From assembly GCA_945835425.1 (NCBI GenBank), contig CAMAJC010000070.1:1-8080 (forward strand): DNA of 8,080 nucleotides. The letters run 5' to 3'. Below, piece after piece: positions 1 through 5,400 of the stretch. Under the pieces are notes generated by a model. It searched no databases. It was not told where the DNA came from and saw only the letters and a list, made by a program, of their open reading frames with translations. The position numbers and the translations under genes were made by a program. The stretch comes from an uncultured Clostridia bacterium (GTDB lineage: Bacteria > Bacillota > Clostridia > Oscillospirales > Ruminococcaceae). Position 1 is the first letter of the stretch. Each line of letters begins with the position of its first letter.

Positions 1-98
1 TTCGCTCTCTGCGGAGAGCGACCAAAGGCTCTGCCTTTGGAATCCGCCACCCTTTTAGAAAAGGGCGGCCGGAAAACTTTTGTCACTAAGACGGGTAG
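1..98 (-). repeat. Three-hairpin structured repeat, copy 1 (downstream of the GTPase gene)
   Basis: Read on the minus strand, this copy starts with CCCGTCTTAG (89-98). Hairpin 1 follows at 46-69, with an 11-bp stem that contains one G-U wobble on this strand. Hairpin 2 is at 22-40 (CCAAAGGC, loop AGA, GCCTTTGG). Hairpin 3 is at 2-21 (TCGCTCTC, loop CGCA, GAGAGCGA). The same order, the loops AGA and CGCA, and the CCCGTCTTAG lead recur at 7921-8020 on the plus strand with compensating stem changes. The A49/C66 pair fits only as a G-U wobble on the minus strand, which favours reading it in the direction of the GTPase gene. The copy may continue beyond the window edge. Its function is unknown; it could be a transcript 3' structure or a non-autonomous mobile repeat. 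Confidence 0.75.
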
Positions 99-111
99 TG
101 TGTGCGAATAA

Positions 112-192
112 GTGACGTTCACAAATTCAATCCATCCGCGCAAGCGGATACCTTAATTATTCATTATTCATTCTTCATTCTTCATTATTCAT
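112..192 (-). repeat. Purine-rich tract plus hairpin repeat, copy A
   Basis: On the minus strand a tract made of GAATGA/AATGAA units (about 151-192) runs into GGTATCCGC, loop TTGC, GCGGAT and then GGATTGAAT. The 6-bp stem is at 134-139/144-149. The last five codons and the TGA stop of the upstream GTPase gene lie inside the tract. The layout matches the element after pflA (5337-5400), which has a different but still fully paired stem. This suggests a family of short inserted repeats that settle at gene 3' ends. Confidence 0.6.
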
Positions 193-2832
193 TTTAATAA
201 CGTCTCCCAGCCGTGGACGGGTGATCTTGTCCTGATGGTTCTGCTGGCGGATAAGGTCGGCGATGCGCCCTTCGACCATCTGCACCTCCTCGTAAAAGGA
301 CAGCGCCGAAATGCGGGTTGACCCATGTCCCAAAATGATCATCTGCTCGAGGTTATCGGAAGTCGCGACCCGCACCCGTCTTTTCCCCTTCAGCTCGTAA
401 GTCACCTTCTCGATATACATATCGGCGGTCTCGGCCTCTTTGGTGTAGACGATGTAAACGTCGTTCTGGCGCTCAACGCCGCCGCGTCCGCCATGGACTT
501 TATAAGCGTCGAACACGACGATCAGGCCGCACTGCTTATACCCCTGATAGTTGCACAGAATATCGATGAGCGCCTGTCTTGCCGCGTCGAGGTTCACTTT
601 CGCCTGCTCCCGCAGCTCCTCCCATGCGAAGATGATGTTGTACCCGTCGACCAGCAGAAACTCCTGCACATCCTCCATCTCCCGCAGGAGCGCTGCTCGG
701 TCGAGTTGGCGAACGGTGTTTTTCGGGAGGAAATCGCGCCGGGATATGGGACCATAGGTCTGCTCAAAAATCCGTTCCAGTTCCCTGTCCTCTTCCCGCG
801 TTCCCGAATAAGCCATCCGACCGGAAAAGCGCGGCGCTTCCCTTTTCGGCTGCGGCTGCGGAGGAGGCTCGTCTTCATGCAGCTGCAGTCCTTCCAGGTG
901 CATATGCTCGCGCACCTCGTCCCAAGGCACCACAAACCCGGCTCCATGGGCGCAGAAGACCGAATCCGGCGTGTTTTCCATGTCAGCCATCGGGTTATAT
1001 CCATAATCCGCCATGACCTTTTCGGCATTATGGCAGGGTTCGTACCCGCGGACGGTGCAGGAAAACCGGCCGCGGCCATGGGTATAAGCGGTCAGCTCGG
1101 CGGCATAGTCGCGCATCTCGCTGACCGGAGCAAAGCCGGTGAGCAGCGTCATCTCTCCGACCGTTTCCGGCGGGTCGAACTGACCGGCGCGGGTCTGGAT
1201 ATCGTTCATCGCCCGGCCAACGCTTTCCGGCGGCAGCTCGATGCGGAAATTGTAGTAGGGTTCCAGCAGGATGCTCTCGGCCTGCATCAGGCCCTGACGG
1301 ACGGCGCGGTAGGTCGCCTGACGGAAATCGCCGCCCTCGGTGTGCTTGAGGTGTGCGCGTCCGGCGCACAAAGTTATCTTTATGTCGGTGATGGGGCTGC
1401 CGGTCAGAACGCCTAGATGCTCTTTTTCCTCCAGATGGGTCAGGATCAGCCGCTGCCAGTTACGGTCAAGGTCGTCCTCGCTGACCATGGTGGCAAACTG
1501 CATCCCGCTTCCCCGCTCGCCCGGTTCCATCAGCAGATGCACCTCGGCATAATGCCGCAGCGGCTCAAAATGCCCGACGCCCTCGACCGGCGCAGTGATG
1601 GTCTCTTTATAGACGATGCTGCCTTCGCCGAAGGTGACTGCCATTCCAAAGCGGTCGGCGATCAGCCGCTGCAATATCTCCAGCTGCACGACGCCCATCA
1701 GCTGCACATGAATCTCCTGCAGCTGTTCATTCCAGACCATATGCAGCTGCGGGTCTTCCTCTTCCAACTGGGAGAGCTTGCGGAAGGCCTCATGCACCGA
1801 CACGTCCGGCGGCAGGTTTAAACGATAGGTGAGAACCGGCGTCAGAACCGGCGTTTCGGACGCGCCCTCAAACCCCAGCCCTTCACCCGGCCGTGTTTTG
1901 GTGAGCCCGGTGACGGCGACGACTGAACCTACCGGCGCAAAATTGGTCAGCTTATATTTCGAGCCGGAATAGACCCGGAGCTGGTCGGCCTTTTCCTCCC
2001 AAGGGTTCCCTGCGGTGTCGGTGCCGCGCAGCAGCGTCTTGACCGCCAGCCCGCCGCCGGTGATCTTCATGAAGGTCAGCCGCGCGCCCTGATTGTCCCG
2101 GGAAATCTTGAACACCCGCGCGCCGAACGCATCCGGGTATGCAGGGAGTTCGGTGTACCGGCACAGGCCGTTTATAAACGCTTCGATGCCGGTAAGCTTT
2201 AATGCCGAGCCAAAATAGCAGGGGAAAATCCGGCGCTCCCTTATGGCGCGGCGCAGCATCGGTTTCCCAACGCTCCCGCTTTCGAGATACGCTTCCAGCA
2301 TCTCGTCCCCGCAGTCGGCGGCCTGCTCATAGAGCGCGTCGGGCTCAGATGCAAAGTCGATGCATCCCTTTCCAAAGCGCTTTTTCAGCTGTTCCATGAC
2401 GCCTTCGCGCGCTGCCGGACCGCCCGCAGCGTCCAGAAGGTCAGTCTTATTGATAAAGAGGAAAACCGGGACATGGTGCCGCTCCAGCAGCCGCCAGAGG
2501 GTCTCGGTGTGGCCCTGTACCCCGTCGGTGCCGCTGATGACCAGAATCGCATAATCCAGCACCGACAGCGTCCGCTCGGCTTCGGCGGAAAAGTCGACAT
2601 GGCCCGGCGTGTCAAGAAGCGTCACCTCCGTCTCGCCCAGCGGCAGGATCGCCTGCTTGGAAAAGATCGTGATGCCGCGCTCCCGCTCCAGGGTCTCGGT
2701 GTCCAGAAAGGCGTCGCCGTGATCGACCCGGCCGAGCTTGCGTAATGCGCCTGCTTTGTACAAGAGCCCTTCCGACAAAGTCGTCTTCCCCGCGTCAACG
2801 TGGGCCAATATCCCGATTACCAGTTTCCCCAA
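175..2832 (-). CDS. TetM/TetO-like translational GTPase fused to a C-terminal YacP/Rae1-type NYN ribonuclease domain
   Basis: An 885-aa protein counted from a TTG start. Residues 1 to about 600 have the EF-G/ribosomal-protection layout. G1 is AHVDAGKT (10-17), G2 RGITI (52-56), G3 DTPGH (74-78, with catalytic-type His78), G4 NKTD (128-131) and G5 GSA (208-210), followed by EF-G-like domains II-V. A linker of about 120 residues, part of it Pro/Glu-rich, leads to an NYN domain (about 725-862) with LVDGYN (Asp729), VVFDA (Asp775), ETAD (Asp804) and ATSD (Asp826), the acidic set of YacP/Rae1. TetM and TetO, about 640 aa, lack this domain. Rae1 of Bacillus subtilis cuts mRNA in the ribosomal A site. 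The likely role is therefore ribosome-dependent RNA cleavage or stalled-ribosome rescue, not drug resistance: the domain IV loop lacks TetM's YSPVS tip. A GTG at 2839-2841 lies inside the Shine-Dalgarno-like GGCGGTGATC, so TTG 2830-2832, 8 nt after GGCGG, is preferred. The gene has its own promoter, and its last codons lie in a repeat. Confidence 0.9.
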   Translation of the reverse strand: MGKLVIGILAHVDAGKTTLSEGLLYKAGALRKLGRVDHGDAFLDTETLERERGITIFSKQAILPLGETEVTLLDTPGHVDFSAEAERTLSVLDYAILVISGTDGVQGHTETLWRLLERHHVPVFLFINKTDLLDAAGGPAAREGVMEQLKKRFGKGCIDFASEPDALYEQAADCGDEMLEAYLESGSVGKPMLRRAIRERRIFPCYFGSALKLTGIEAFINGLCRYTELPAYPDAFGARVFKISRDNQGARLTFMKITGGGLAVKTLLRGTDTAGNPWEEKADQLRVYSGSKYKLTNFAPVGSVVAVTGLTKTRPGEGLGFEGASETPVLTPVLTYRLNLPPDVSVHEAFRKLSQLEEEDPQLHMVWNEQLQEIHVQLMGVVQLEILQRLIADRFGMAVTFGEGSIVYKETITAPVEGVGHFEPLRHYAEVHLLMEPGERGSGMQFATMVSEDDLDRNWQRLILTHLEEKEHLGVLTGSPITDIKITLCAGRAHLKHTEGGDFRQATYRAVRQGLMQAESILLEPYYNFRIELPPESVGRAMNDIQTRAGQFDPPETVGEMTLLTGFAPVSEMRDYAAELTAYTHGRGRFSCTVRGYEPCHNAEKVMADYGYNPMADMENTPDSVFCAHGAGFVVPWDEVREHMHLEGLQLHEDEPPPQPQPKREAPRFSGRMAYSGTREEDRELERIFEQTYGPISRRDFLPKNTVRQLDRAALLREMEDVQEFLLVDGYNIIFAWEELREQAKVNLDAARQALIDILCNYQGYKQCGLIVVFDAYKVHGGRGGVERQNDVYIVYTKEAETADMYIEKVTYELKGKRRVRVATSDNLEQMIILGHGSTRISALSFYEEVQMVEGRIADLIRQQNHQDKITRPRLGDVIKMNNEE

Positions 2833-2848
2833 AATGATCACCGCCGAA
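2833..2848 (-). promoter_or_regulatory. Ribosome-binding site that decides a TTG start
   Basis: The minus strand reads CGGCGGTGATC just before ATT-TTG. It matches 9 of 11 bases of the ideal anti-16S sequence AGGAGGTGATC. The in-frame GTG lies within this pairing region and cannot be used together with it. TTG at 2830-2832 has 8 nt spacing after GGCGG, and the resulting protein begins MGKLVIGILAHVDAGKT, much like the N terminus of TetM-type proteins. Confidence 0.65.
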
Positions 2849-2865
2849 AATTATTGTTTCTTTTT

Positions 2866-2894
2866 ATTATAGCATATCATGTGAGTTTTGCATA
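2866..2894 (-). promoter_or_regulatory. Promoter of the GTPase-NYN gene
   Basis: On the minus strand a perfect TATAAT (2866-2871) is preceded by TGC, giving an extended -10. A weak -35 hexamer, TATGCA (2889-2894), stands 17 nt upstream. The predicted start near 2859 leaves a leader of only about 27 nt, with no room for the leader-peptide attenuator known from tet(M). Confidence 0.65.
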
Positions 2895-2896
2895 GA

Positions 2897-2949
2897 TTGA
2901 ATGAAGAATGAATCGTAGGGCGGGCTGCCCTCAGCCCGCCGCGATATTC
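2897..2949. repeat. Inverted repeat with GC-rich 9-bp hairpin
   Basis: A perfect GGCGGGCTG (2919-2927), loop CCCT, CAGCCCGCC (2932-2940) hairpin sits inside partly matching outer arms (GAATCG at 2910-2915 and CGATATTC at 2942-2949). It is preceded by TGAATGAAGAATGAAT (2897-2912), the same unit found in inverted orientation at the 3' end of the GTPase gene. It has no T-run on either strand, so it is probably an intergenic repeat and not a terminator. Confidence 0.6.
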
Positions 2950-3026
2950 ACCCTGCTTTCATCCGTATCCGGGCAGAAAATAAGCAAACAAAATAATCCG
3001 CGTACAAGGTTGCGTCCATAAAGCAG

Positions 3027-3061
3027 ATAATCCTGCGCAGCTTGAATCTACGCAGGATTAT
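3027..3061 (-). terminator. Probable terminator of the zinc-ribbon protein gene
   Basis: A perfect 11-bp inverted repeat (ATAATCCTGCG 3027-3037, CGCAGGATTAT 3051-3061) with a 13-nt loop begins 16 nt after the TAA of the zinc-ribbon gene. An A-rich stretch precedes it on the transcript, but the trailing U-tract is poor (CTGCTTTATGG), so termination may be weak or may need Rho. Confidence 0.5.
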
Positions 3062-3076
3062 TTTCATCTGTACATT

Positions 3077-3682
3077 TTACTGCTGCACAGGCGTACCGCA
3101 TTCACGGCAGAACTTATCGCCCGGTATCAATTTATTCCCGCATTCGGTGCAGAAGTTCGGCGTTTTCTGCTCCTGCGGTTTTGATGTGTCTACGATGATA
3201 AATGTAAGCATAACAGCGGAATACGAATCGTAAACCTGCTCTTTTGCGTAAACAGAGAATTCCTCGCCGTATTTTACCGTTATGAGCTCTTCCGTCTCTG
3301 TTGTGACCAGGGTGTCTGCACCTTCGTAGGATGTTGTCTGATACAGTATGGCGACCACTGCTGCATCTTCGCCCAGTTCTTTTATTCGTAAAAGTCTTTC
3401 CGATTCTTTAAACGGCGCATTGGTAATTTTCTTTCGGGTGACCGGCTTGGTAAAATCCAGCGCGGCAGGCAGCACCTCACACCCGTAGAATTTTTCAAGA
3501 ATGACGTCTCCTTCCCGGACAGCCAATGCCTGTTCCCCGTTTTCGGAAGAGGACGTCACCCATTTCAAAACATATTTTGATTTCATAAATCCTCCCTTTG
3601 CCAGCAGCAATCCAATTGCGCCCAAAGCAATTATGAGAATGATCAATGCAAGCAGGAATATCCGCGGAAGTTTCTTTTTCAT
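3077..3682 (-). CDS. Membrane-anchored protein with C-terminal zinc ribbon, function unknown
   Basis: A 201-aa protein. It has a basic start (MKKKLPR), one strongly hydrophobic segment at about 8-29, a soluble middle of about 140 residues that I do not recognise, and a C-terminal zinc ribbon with Cys178, Cys181, Cys192 and Cys195 in a C-x2-C-x10-C-x2-C pattern (CTEC, CREC). The ribbon is of the small 'zinc-ribbon domain' type common at the ends of Firmicute membrane proteins and is expected to bind one structural zinc. The ATG at 3680-3682 has only a weak upstream match (GTGGTGA, about 12 nt away). The gene looks more AT-rich than its neighbours. It lies between two hairpins and seems to be transcribed alone. 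No catalytic motif is visible and I assign no function. Confidence 0.75.
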   Translation of the reverse strand: MKKKLPRIFLLALIILIIALGAIGLLLAKGGFMKSKYVLKWVTSSSENGEQALAVREGDVILEKFYGCEVLPAALDFTKPVTRKKITNAPFKESERLLRIKELGEDAAVVAILYQTTSYEGADTLVTTETEELITVKYGEEFSVYAKEQVYDSYSAVMLTFIIVDTSKPQEQKTPNFCTECGNKLIPGDKFCRECGTPVQQ

Positions 3683-3731
3683 CTGAACGGTTCACCACTC
3701 TATATTTTTTGTCACAAGACAGCGAATACGA

Positions 3732-3763
3732 AAAATGCCCGAACCTTTTTGCACGGGCATTTT
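3732..3763 (-). terminator. Intrinsic terminator of the DUF4870-like gene
   Basis: A perfect 10-bp stem, AAAATGCCCG (3732-3741) and CGGGCATTTT (3754-3763), has a 12-nt loop. On the minus transcript it is followed by a run of five U, and on the plus strand by TTTTCTTT, so it could stop transcription in both directions. It lies 60 nt after the TAA of the DUF4870-like gene and just upstream of the zinc-ribbon gene, separating the two. Confidence 0.85.
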
Positions 3764-3823
3764 CTTTACTGCGATATCTTACTGTCTGATAAGCCCGCCA
3801 TCAAACGGACCGTGCGGGAAATA

Positions 3824-4126
3824 TTACCGGATGAGGGTCAGAATGCTCAGGATCGGCAGCGGTTTGTCGTCCCCTTTGACTGCGGACACGACGCCGAGAA
3901 CTGCGAGGATAAAGCACAGGATGTATAAAAGACCGCCGACGATGTCCAGAATCGGGATAAAGGACAAAATACTCGCGATCGTCTCCAAAATAAAGAGGTT
4001 CAGGCCCTGGTTGATGTGGCGCTTGACCACCGGGTCGTCCTGCGCGACAACCAGCCCGACAATCCACAGCACCCAGATGTAGCATAAAACCGAATACAGC
4101 TTTCTGTTTGGCGATACCATTTGCAT
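3824..4126 (-). CDS. DUF4870/Tic20-like small membrane protein
   Basis: A 100-aa, highly hydrophobic protein with three likely membrane helices at about 10-28, 42-60 and 62-83. Between helices 1 and 2 it carries DPVVKRHINQGLNLFI, which fits the DUF4870 signature of a short charged turn followed by H-x-N/K-QG and a hydrophobic run. The family consists of small integral membrane proteins of unproven function. There are two candidate starts, Met1 and Met3; the AAGGA site is 4 and 10 nt upstream of them, so either is possible. The gene is monocistronic, with its own promoter (4257-4285), a structured leader of about 124 nt and a strong terminator. Confidence 0.8.
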   Translation of the reverse strand: MQMVSPNRKLYSVLCYIWVLWIVGLVVAQDDPVVKRHINQGLNLFILETIASILSFIPILDIVGGLLYILCFILAVLGVVSAVKGDDKPLPILSILTLIR

Positions 4127-4168
4127 CCATTCCTTTCTTTTTTGGGAAACTCTGATTCACTTGGCTTT

Positions 4169-4247
4169 CTCTGTTTTCAGAGGTGTGTCTCAGCGGCTTT
4201 TTCCCCGCCGAAGGCGGGGAAAAAGCTTTAAATCAAAGGTTTCTTTG
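4169..4247 (-). other. Structured 5' leader of the DUF4870-like gene
   Basis: The predicted leader (about 4127-4250) folds into three hairpins on the minus strand: CAAAG/CTTTG (4234-4247), a perfect 14-bp GCTTTTTCCCCGCC/GGCGGGGAAAAAGC with a 3-nt loop (4196-4226), and CTCTG/CAGAG (4169-4182). The central hairpin has T before and A after its GC core, the reverse of an intrinsic terminator. I recognise no known riboswitch. Its role, such as mRNA stability or control, is open. Confidence 0.5.
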
Positions 4248-4256
4248 GTTACCCTT

Positions 4257-4285
4257 ATCATACCATGAACCGGCAGTTTTGACAA
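4257..4285 (-). promoter_or_regulatory. Promoter of the DUF4870-like gene
   Basis: The minus strand reads TTGTCA (4280-4285), 17 nt, TATGAT (4257-4262), with TG one base before the -10 (extended -10). The predicted start is near 4250. This is a strong sigma-A-type match pointing only at the small membrane protein gene. Confidence 0.8.
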
Positions 4286-4397
4286 GAACATTGCGCGATT
4301 ATTTTGCAAAATTTAAACTTTTGATAAAACTCTCATCGGTGACAAGAATCGACAAAAATCCCGCCCTGTTTACCTGCCAAATGGTCTTTTTGCCAGC

Positions 4398-4426
4398 TTG
4401 ACATATCCCTACTCTTATGGTATTCT
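4398..4426 (+). promoter_or_regulatory. Promoter of the riboswitch-pflA(-pflB) transcript
   Basis: A perfect TTGACA (4398-4403), a 17-nt spacer and TATTCT (4421-4426) form a sigma-A-type promoter. Predicted initiation at about 4432-4434 falls just before the first stem of the ZTP riboswitch. Confidence 0.85.
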
Positions 4427-4435
4427 TTAGACAGA

Positions 4436-4507
4436 GGGTCATATGACTGACGGAAGTGGAGTATAAACCACAGGGAGTATGACTGTAAGAAGCCGACCGT
4501 CTGGGCA
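4436..4507 (+). ncRNA. ZTP riboswitch (pfl motif) aptamer
   Basis: The RNA matches the pfl-motif layout piece by piece. P1 is GTCATA (4438-4443) with TATGAC (4478-4483). The conserved junction GACTGACGG follows, then P2 GTGG (4456-4459) with CCAC (4468-4471), then AGGGAG. P3 is GCC (4492-4494) with GGC (4504-4506), and its loop contains CCGTCTGG. The junction GACGG (4449-4453) can pair with CCGTC (4497-4501) as the expected pseudoknot. The family binds ZTP/ZMP (AICAR phosphates), which build up when 10-formyl-THF is short, and usually switches purine and one-carbon genes on. Placement before pfl genes is the setting for which the motif was named. Confidence 0.93.
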
Positions 4508-4534
4508 CATCTGCTCGGTTAGGTCGGCTTTTTT
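4490..4534 (+). terminator. Riboswitch expression-platform terminator
   Basis: AAGCCGACC (4490-4498) pairs with GGTCGGCTT (4522-4530), and the U-run covers 4529-4534. The 5' arm uses the P3 bases and part of the pseudoknot strand (4492-4494, 4497-4498). Aptamer and terminator therefore exclude each other, as in an ON switch: bound ZTP keeps P3 intact and transcription continues into pflA. Confidence 0.9.
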
Positions 4535-4555
4535 CTGTCCGCCGCGGCCGGACAG
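4535..4555 (+). other. Second hairpin just after the riboswitch terminator
   Basis: CTGTCCG (4535-4541) pairs perfectly with CGGACAG (4549-4555) around a GC-rich loop. It directly follows the U-run of the terminator and lies about 40 nt before the pflA ribosome site. There is no strong U-run after it. It may cap or stabilise the mRNA that reads through. Confidence 0.45.
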
Positions 4556-4607
4556 AAGGGTTTTCCGTTTATTGACTACACATCTCTCTGCTTAAAAGGA
4601 GGTTGCC

Positions 4608-5357
4608 ATGAACGGTTTTATTCATTCAATCGAAAGCATGGGACTGGTGGACGGACCGGGAATCCGGACGGTGGTTTTCCTGTCCGGGTGCAGGCTCCGC
4701 TGCCGGTACTGCCATAACCCCGACAGCTGGAAGGAAGGCGCAGGAGAAGTCATTTCCCCTGAGGCGCTGGTGAAAAAGCTGAAACGCTTTTCGACCTACT
4801 ATAAGGCCAGCGGCGGCGGCGTCACCTTTTCCGGCGGCGAACCGCTTCTGCAGCCCGAGTTTCTGACCGAAACCCTTGCACTCTGCAAAGAGGCCGGGAT
4901 TCATACCTGTCTGGACACGGCGGGATTCGGGACAGGCGATGCGGCGCAATACCGCGCGATTCTCTCCCACACCGACCTCATCCTCTACGATGTCAAGCAC
5001 TTCCTCCCGGAACAGTACCAGTCACTGACCGGCCAGCCGATGGAGGAAACGGAGCATTTCCTCAGCATCGTGCAGGAGATGGGCGTGCCCATTTGGGTGC
5101 GGCATGTGGTCGTGCCGGGACTGACTGATGGAGAAAAGCATCTTGCGGGCCTGAAACGGTATGTCGACACCATCAAGGGTGTCCAGAAGGTCGAGCTGCT
5201 TCCCTATCACAAGCTCGGGGTGCATAAATATGAGCACCTCGGAATCCCCTATTCCCTTGGCGATACGCCGCCGATGAACCCGGAGGTTTGCAGGGAAATG
5301 CAGGAAAGAATCTTTGGGAGTGTGGAGAGCTTGCTTAGAGTGAAGTGTGGAGAGTGA
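4608..5357 (+). CDS. pflA: Pyruvate formate-lyase-activating enzyme (radical SAM)
   Basis: A 249-aa protein, close to the usual length of about 246. It is a cytoplasmic radical SAM enzyme that uses a 4Fe-4S cluster and S-adenosylmethionine to make the glycyl radical on pyruvate formate-lyase. The cluster motif is Cys28-x3-Cys32-x2-Cys35 (GCRLRCRYCHNPDSW). The SAM-contacting GGEP is at 76-79 inside FSGGEPLLQPEF, and DVKHFLPEQY and the GLTDGE segment are typical of the family. The start is the ATG 5 nt after a strong AAGGAGG (4596-4602). The gene is the first after the ZTP riboswitch, and its substrate protein PflB is encoded 300 nt downstream on the same strand. Its stop codon lies in a purine-rich repeat, so the last dozen residues may be repeat-derived. 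Only the exact C terminus is uncertain. Confidence 0.95.
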   Translation: MNGFIHSIESMGLVDGPGIRTVVFLSGCRLRCRYCHNPDSWKEGAGEVISPEALVKKLKRFSTYYKASGGGVTFSGGEPLLQPEFLTETLALCKEAGIHTCLDTAGFGTGDAAQYRAILSHTDLILYDVKHFLPEQYQSLTGQPMEETEHFLSIVQEMGVPIWVRHVVVPGLTDGEKHLAGLKRYVDTIKGVQKVELLPYHKLGVHKYEHLGIPYSLGDTPPMNPEVCREMQERIFGSVESLLRVKCGE

Positions 5358-5400
5358 AGAGTGGAGTGATGGTATGCGCCGGTTCGGCGCATGATTCAAT
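5337..5400 (+). repeat. Purine-rich tract plus hairpin repeat, copy C
   Basis: A GAGTGAAG/GTGGAG-type purine tract (5337-5372) covers the pflA stop codon. It is followed by GGT, an 8-bp hairpin (ATGCGCCG 5374-5381, CGGCGCAT 5385-5392) and GATTCAAT. The 10-mer GTGTGGAGAG occurs twice, at 5320-5329 and 5345-5354. The tract-GGTAT-hairpin-ATGATT-AAT order matches the repeat at 112-192. It has no U-run, so it is not a classical terminator. Confidence 0.6.

Noticed and set aside
156..192. CRISPR-like or coding tandem repeat
   Set aside because: The units are short and degenerate (6-9 nt), with no spacers of even length.
325..1416. A 363-codon open frame on the plus strand, antisense to the GTPase gene
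   Set aside because: It overlaps conserved domains IV-V and the nuclease domain on the other strand; its translation has no family features.
175..2832. Acquired tetracycline resistance gene
   Set aside because: The domain IV tip differs, there is a C-terminal nuclease, no leader-peptide attenuator and no mobile-element genes nearby.
2839..2841. GTG as start codon of the GTPase
   Set aside because: It lies within the Shine-Dalgarno pairing region; TTG at 2830-2832 is better spaced and fits the family N terminus.
4196..4226. 14-bp hairpin as an intrinsic terminator
   Set aside because: T precedes and A follows the GC core on both strands, the reverse of a terminator, and it lies inside a predicted leader.
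4183..4401. Small 72-codon plus-strand frame before the riboswitch
   Set aside because: It runs through the 14-bp hairpin and the promoter of the minus-strand gene, lacks a ribosome site and resembles no protein.
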